Origin: a virus
Virus record (IMG/VR): IMGVR_UViG_3300049024_000085
Location: 1-28,049 of that record
Direction: 5' to 3' (one strand)
Length of the DNA: 28,049 nt
In this document: one piece after another, positions 27,882 to 28,049 of the stretch
Layout: each line of letters begins with the position of its first letter
Numbering within the stretch: position 1 is the first letter of the stretch
The notes under the pieces: model-generated
The model's database searches: none
Told to the model about the DNA's origin: nothing
The model's input: the letters and a program-made list of their open reading frames with translations, nothing else
Program-made: the position numbers and the translations under genes

Positions 27882-28049
27882 GGGTCGGTCCTTTCGTGGG
27901 AATAAGATCGTACACGGAGCAATTGAAGACGGCCGCCAGGCGGTACAGGCTCAAGATGGACGGCGAGATCCGGCCGCGCTCCCAATCGCCCACGGTCGCG
28001 GCCGTCTTGCCGACCATGCGGCCGAAGGCTTCCGCGGCGAGGCGCAAAG
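27742..28049 (-). CDS. Cro/CI-like (XRE) regulator, copy 1, partial at right edge
   Basis: The frame is open at the window edge and ends at 27742. Its visible N-terminal part (FGRMVGKTAATVGDWERGRI, then LYRLAAVFNCSVYDLIPTK) is an XRE domain missing its first helix. After DLIPTK, where a sister gene stops, it continues about 50 residues of basic low-complexity sequence (KSPKKRGLPRSREVNRKPDR), overlapping the next gene by 140 bases. That tail may be out-of-frame read-through after loss of a stop, or a genuine basic extension. Confidence 0.7.
   Translation of the reverse strand, partial: LRLAAEAFGRMVGKTAATVGDWERGRISPSILSLYRLAAVFNCSVYDLIPTKGPTLEVRKSPKKRGLPRSREVNRKPDRGRGRAKGPKPGRRRQARRRVAG

Noticed and set aside
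1-28049. CRISPR array, insertion sequence or rRNA
   Set aside because: No regularly spaced direct repeats, transposase motifs or rRNA-like blocks were seen in the window.

Overview
This window looks like part of the genome of a short-tailed (P22-like) double-stranded DNA phage or prophage of a GC-rich proteobacterial host. The evidence is a P22-type order of virion genes: terminase, portal, scaffold, P22-fold coat, gp4-like and gp10-like tail accessory factors, then three ejection-type proteins. All recognisable protein genes are on the minus strand, so transcription runs from the right end to the left end. Genes are packed with ATGA, GTGA, TTGA or TAATG overlaps, and several use GTG or TTG starts. 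No integrase, lysozyme, holin or DNA polymerase was recognised, so a lysogenic lifestyle is suggested only by the repressor-like cluster.

Region by region, right to left. (a) 28049-26511: four tandem Cro/CI-like helix-turn-helix genes, the first running off the window, then two small genes. (b) 26443-25720: a CxxC protein and a DUF5675 protein. (c) 25719-24703: about 1 kb without a protein gene. It holds inverted repeats, an AT-rich tract and a plus-strand promoter-hairpin unit that could make a small RNA of about 87 nt. (d) 24702-24629: a tRNA with CAT anticodon and initiator-like features. (e) 24593-22892: a membrane peptide, a DUF1064 nuclease-like protein, an excisionase-like HTH protein and a ParB-like protein. 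(f) A palindromic putative operator at 22819-22836 lies ahead of a train of about 17 mostly unknown tiny genes (22775-18314), plus one Gp37/Gp68-family (DUF5131) protein. (g) 18219-12682: the packaging block, with a small terminase, two different DNA methyltransferases, and a large terminase whose ATPase and nuclease domains are separate genes about 2.6 kb apart. Ten other genes sit between the two halves. (h) 12685-1: virion structural genes.

The most unusual feature is the split large terminase. Each half is complete in its own motifs, has its own start and stop, and follows a different methyltransferase gene. Within the block that separates them is a 58-residue predicted membrane protein whose N-terminal half copies the last residues of the coat protein. 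The initiator-like tRNA, the candidate sRNA and a glycosyltransferase inside the head/tail gene order are also worth testing.

Family assignments come from motif and order recognition by eye, without database searches. Coordinates of starts were chosen from overlap with the upstream stop codon and from visible Shine-Dalgarno sequences.
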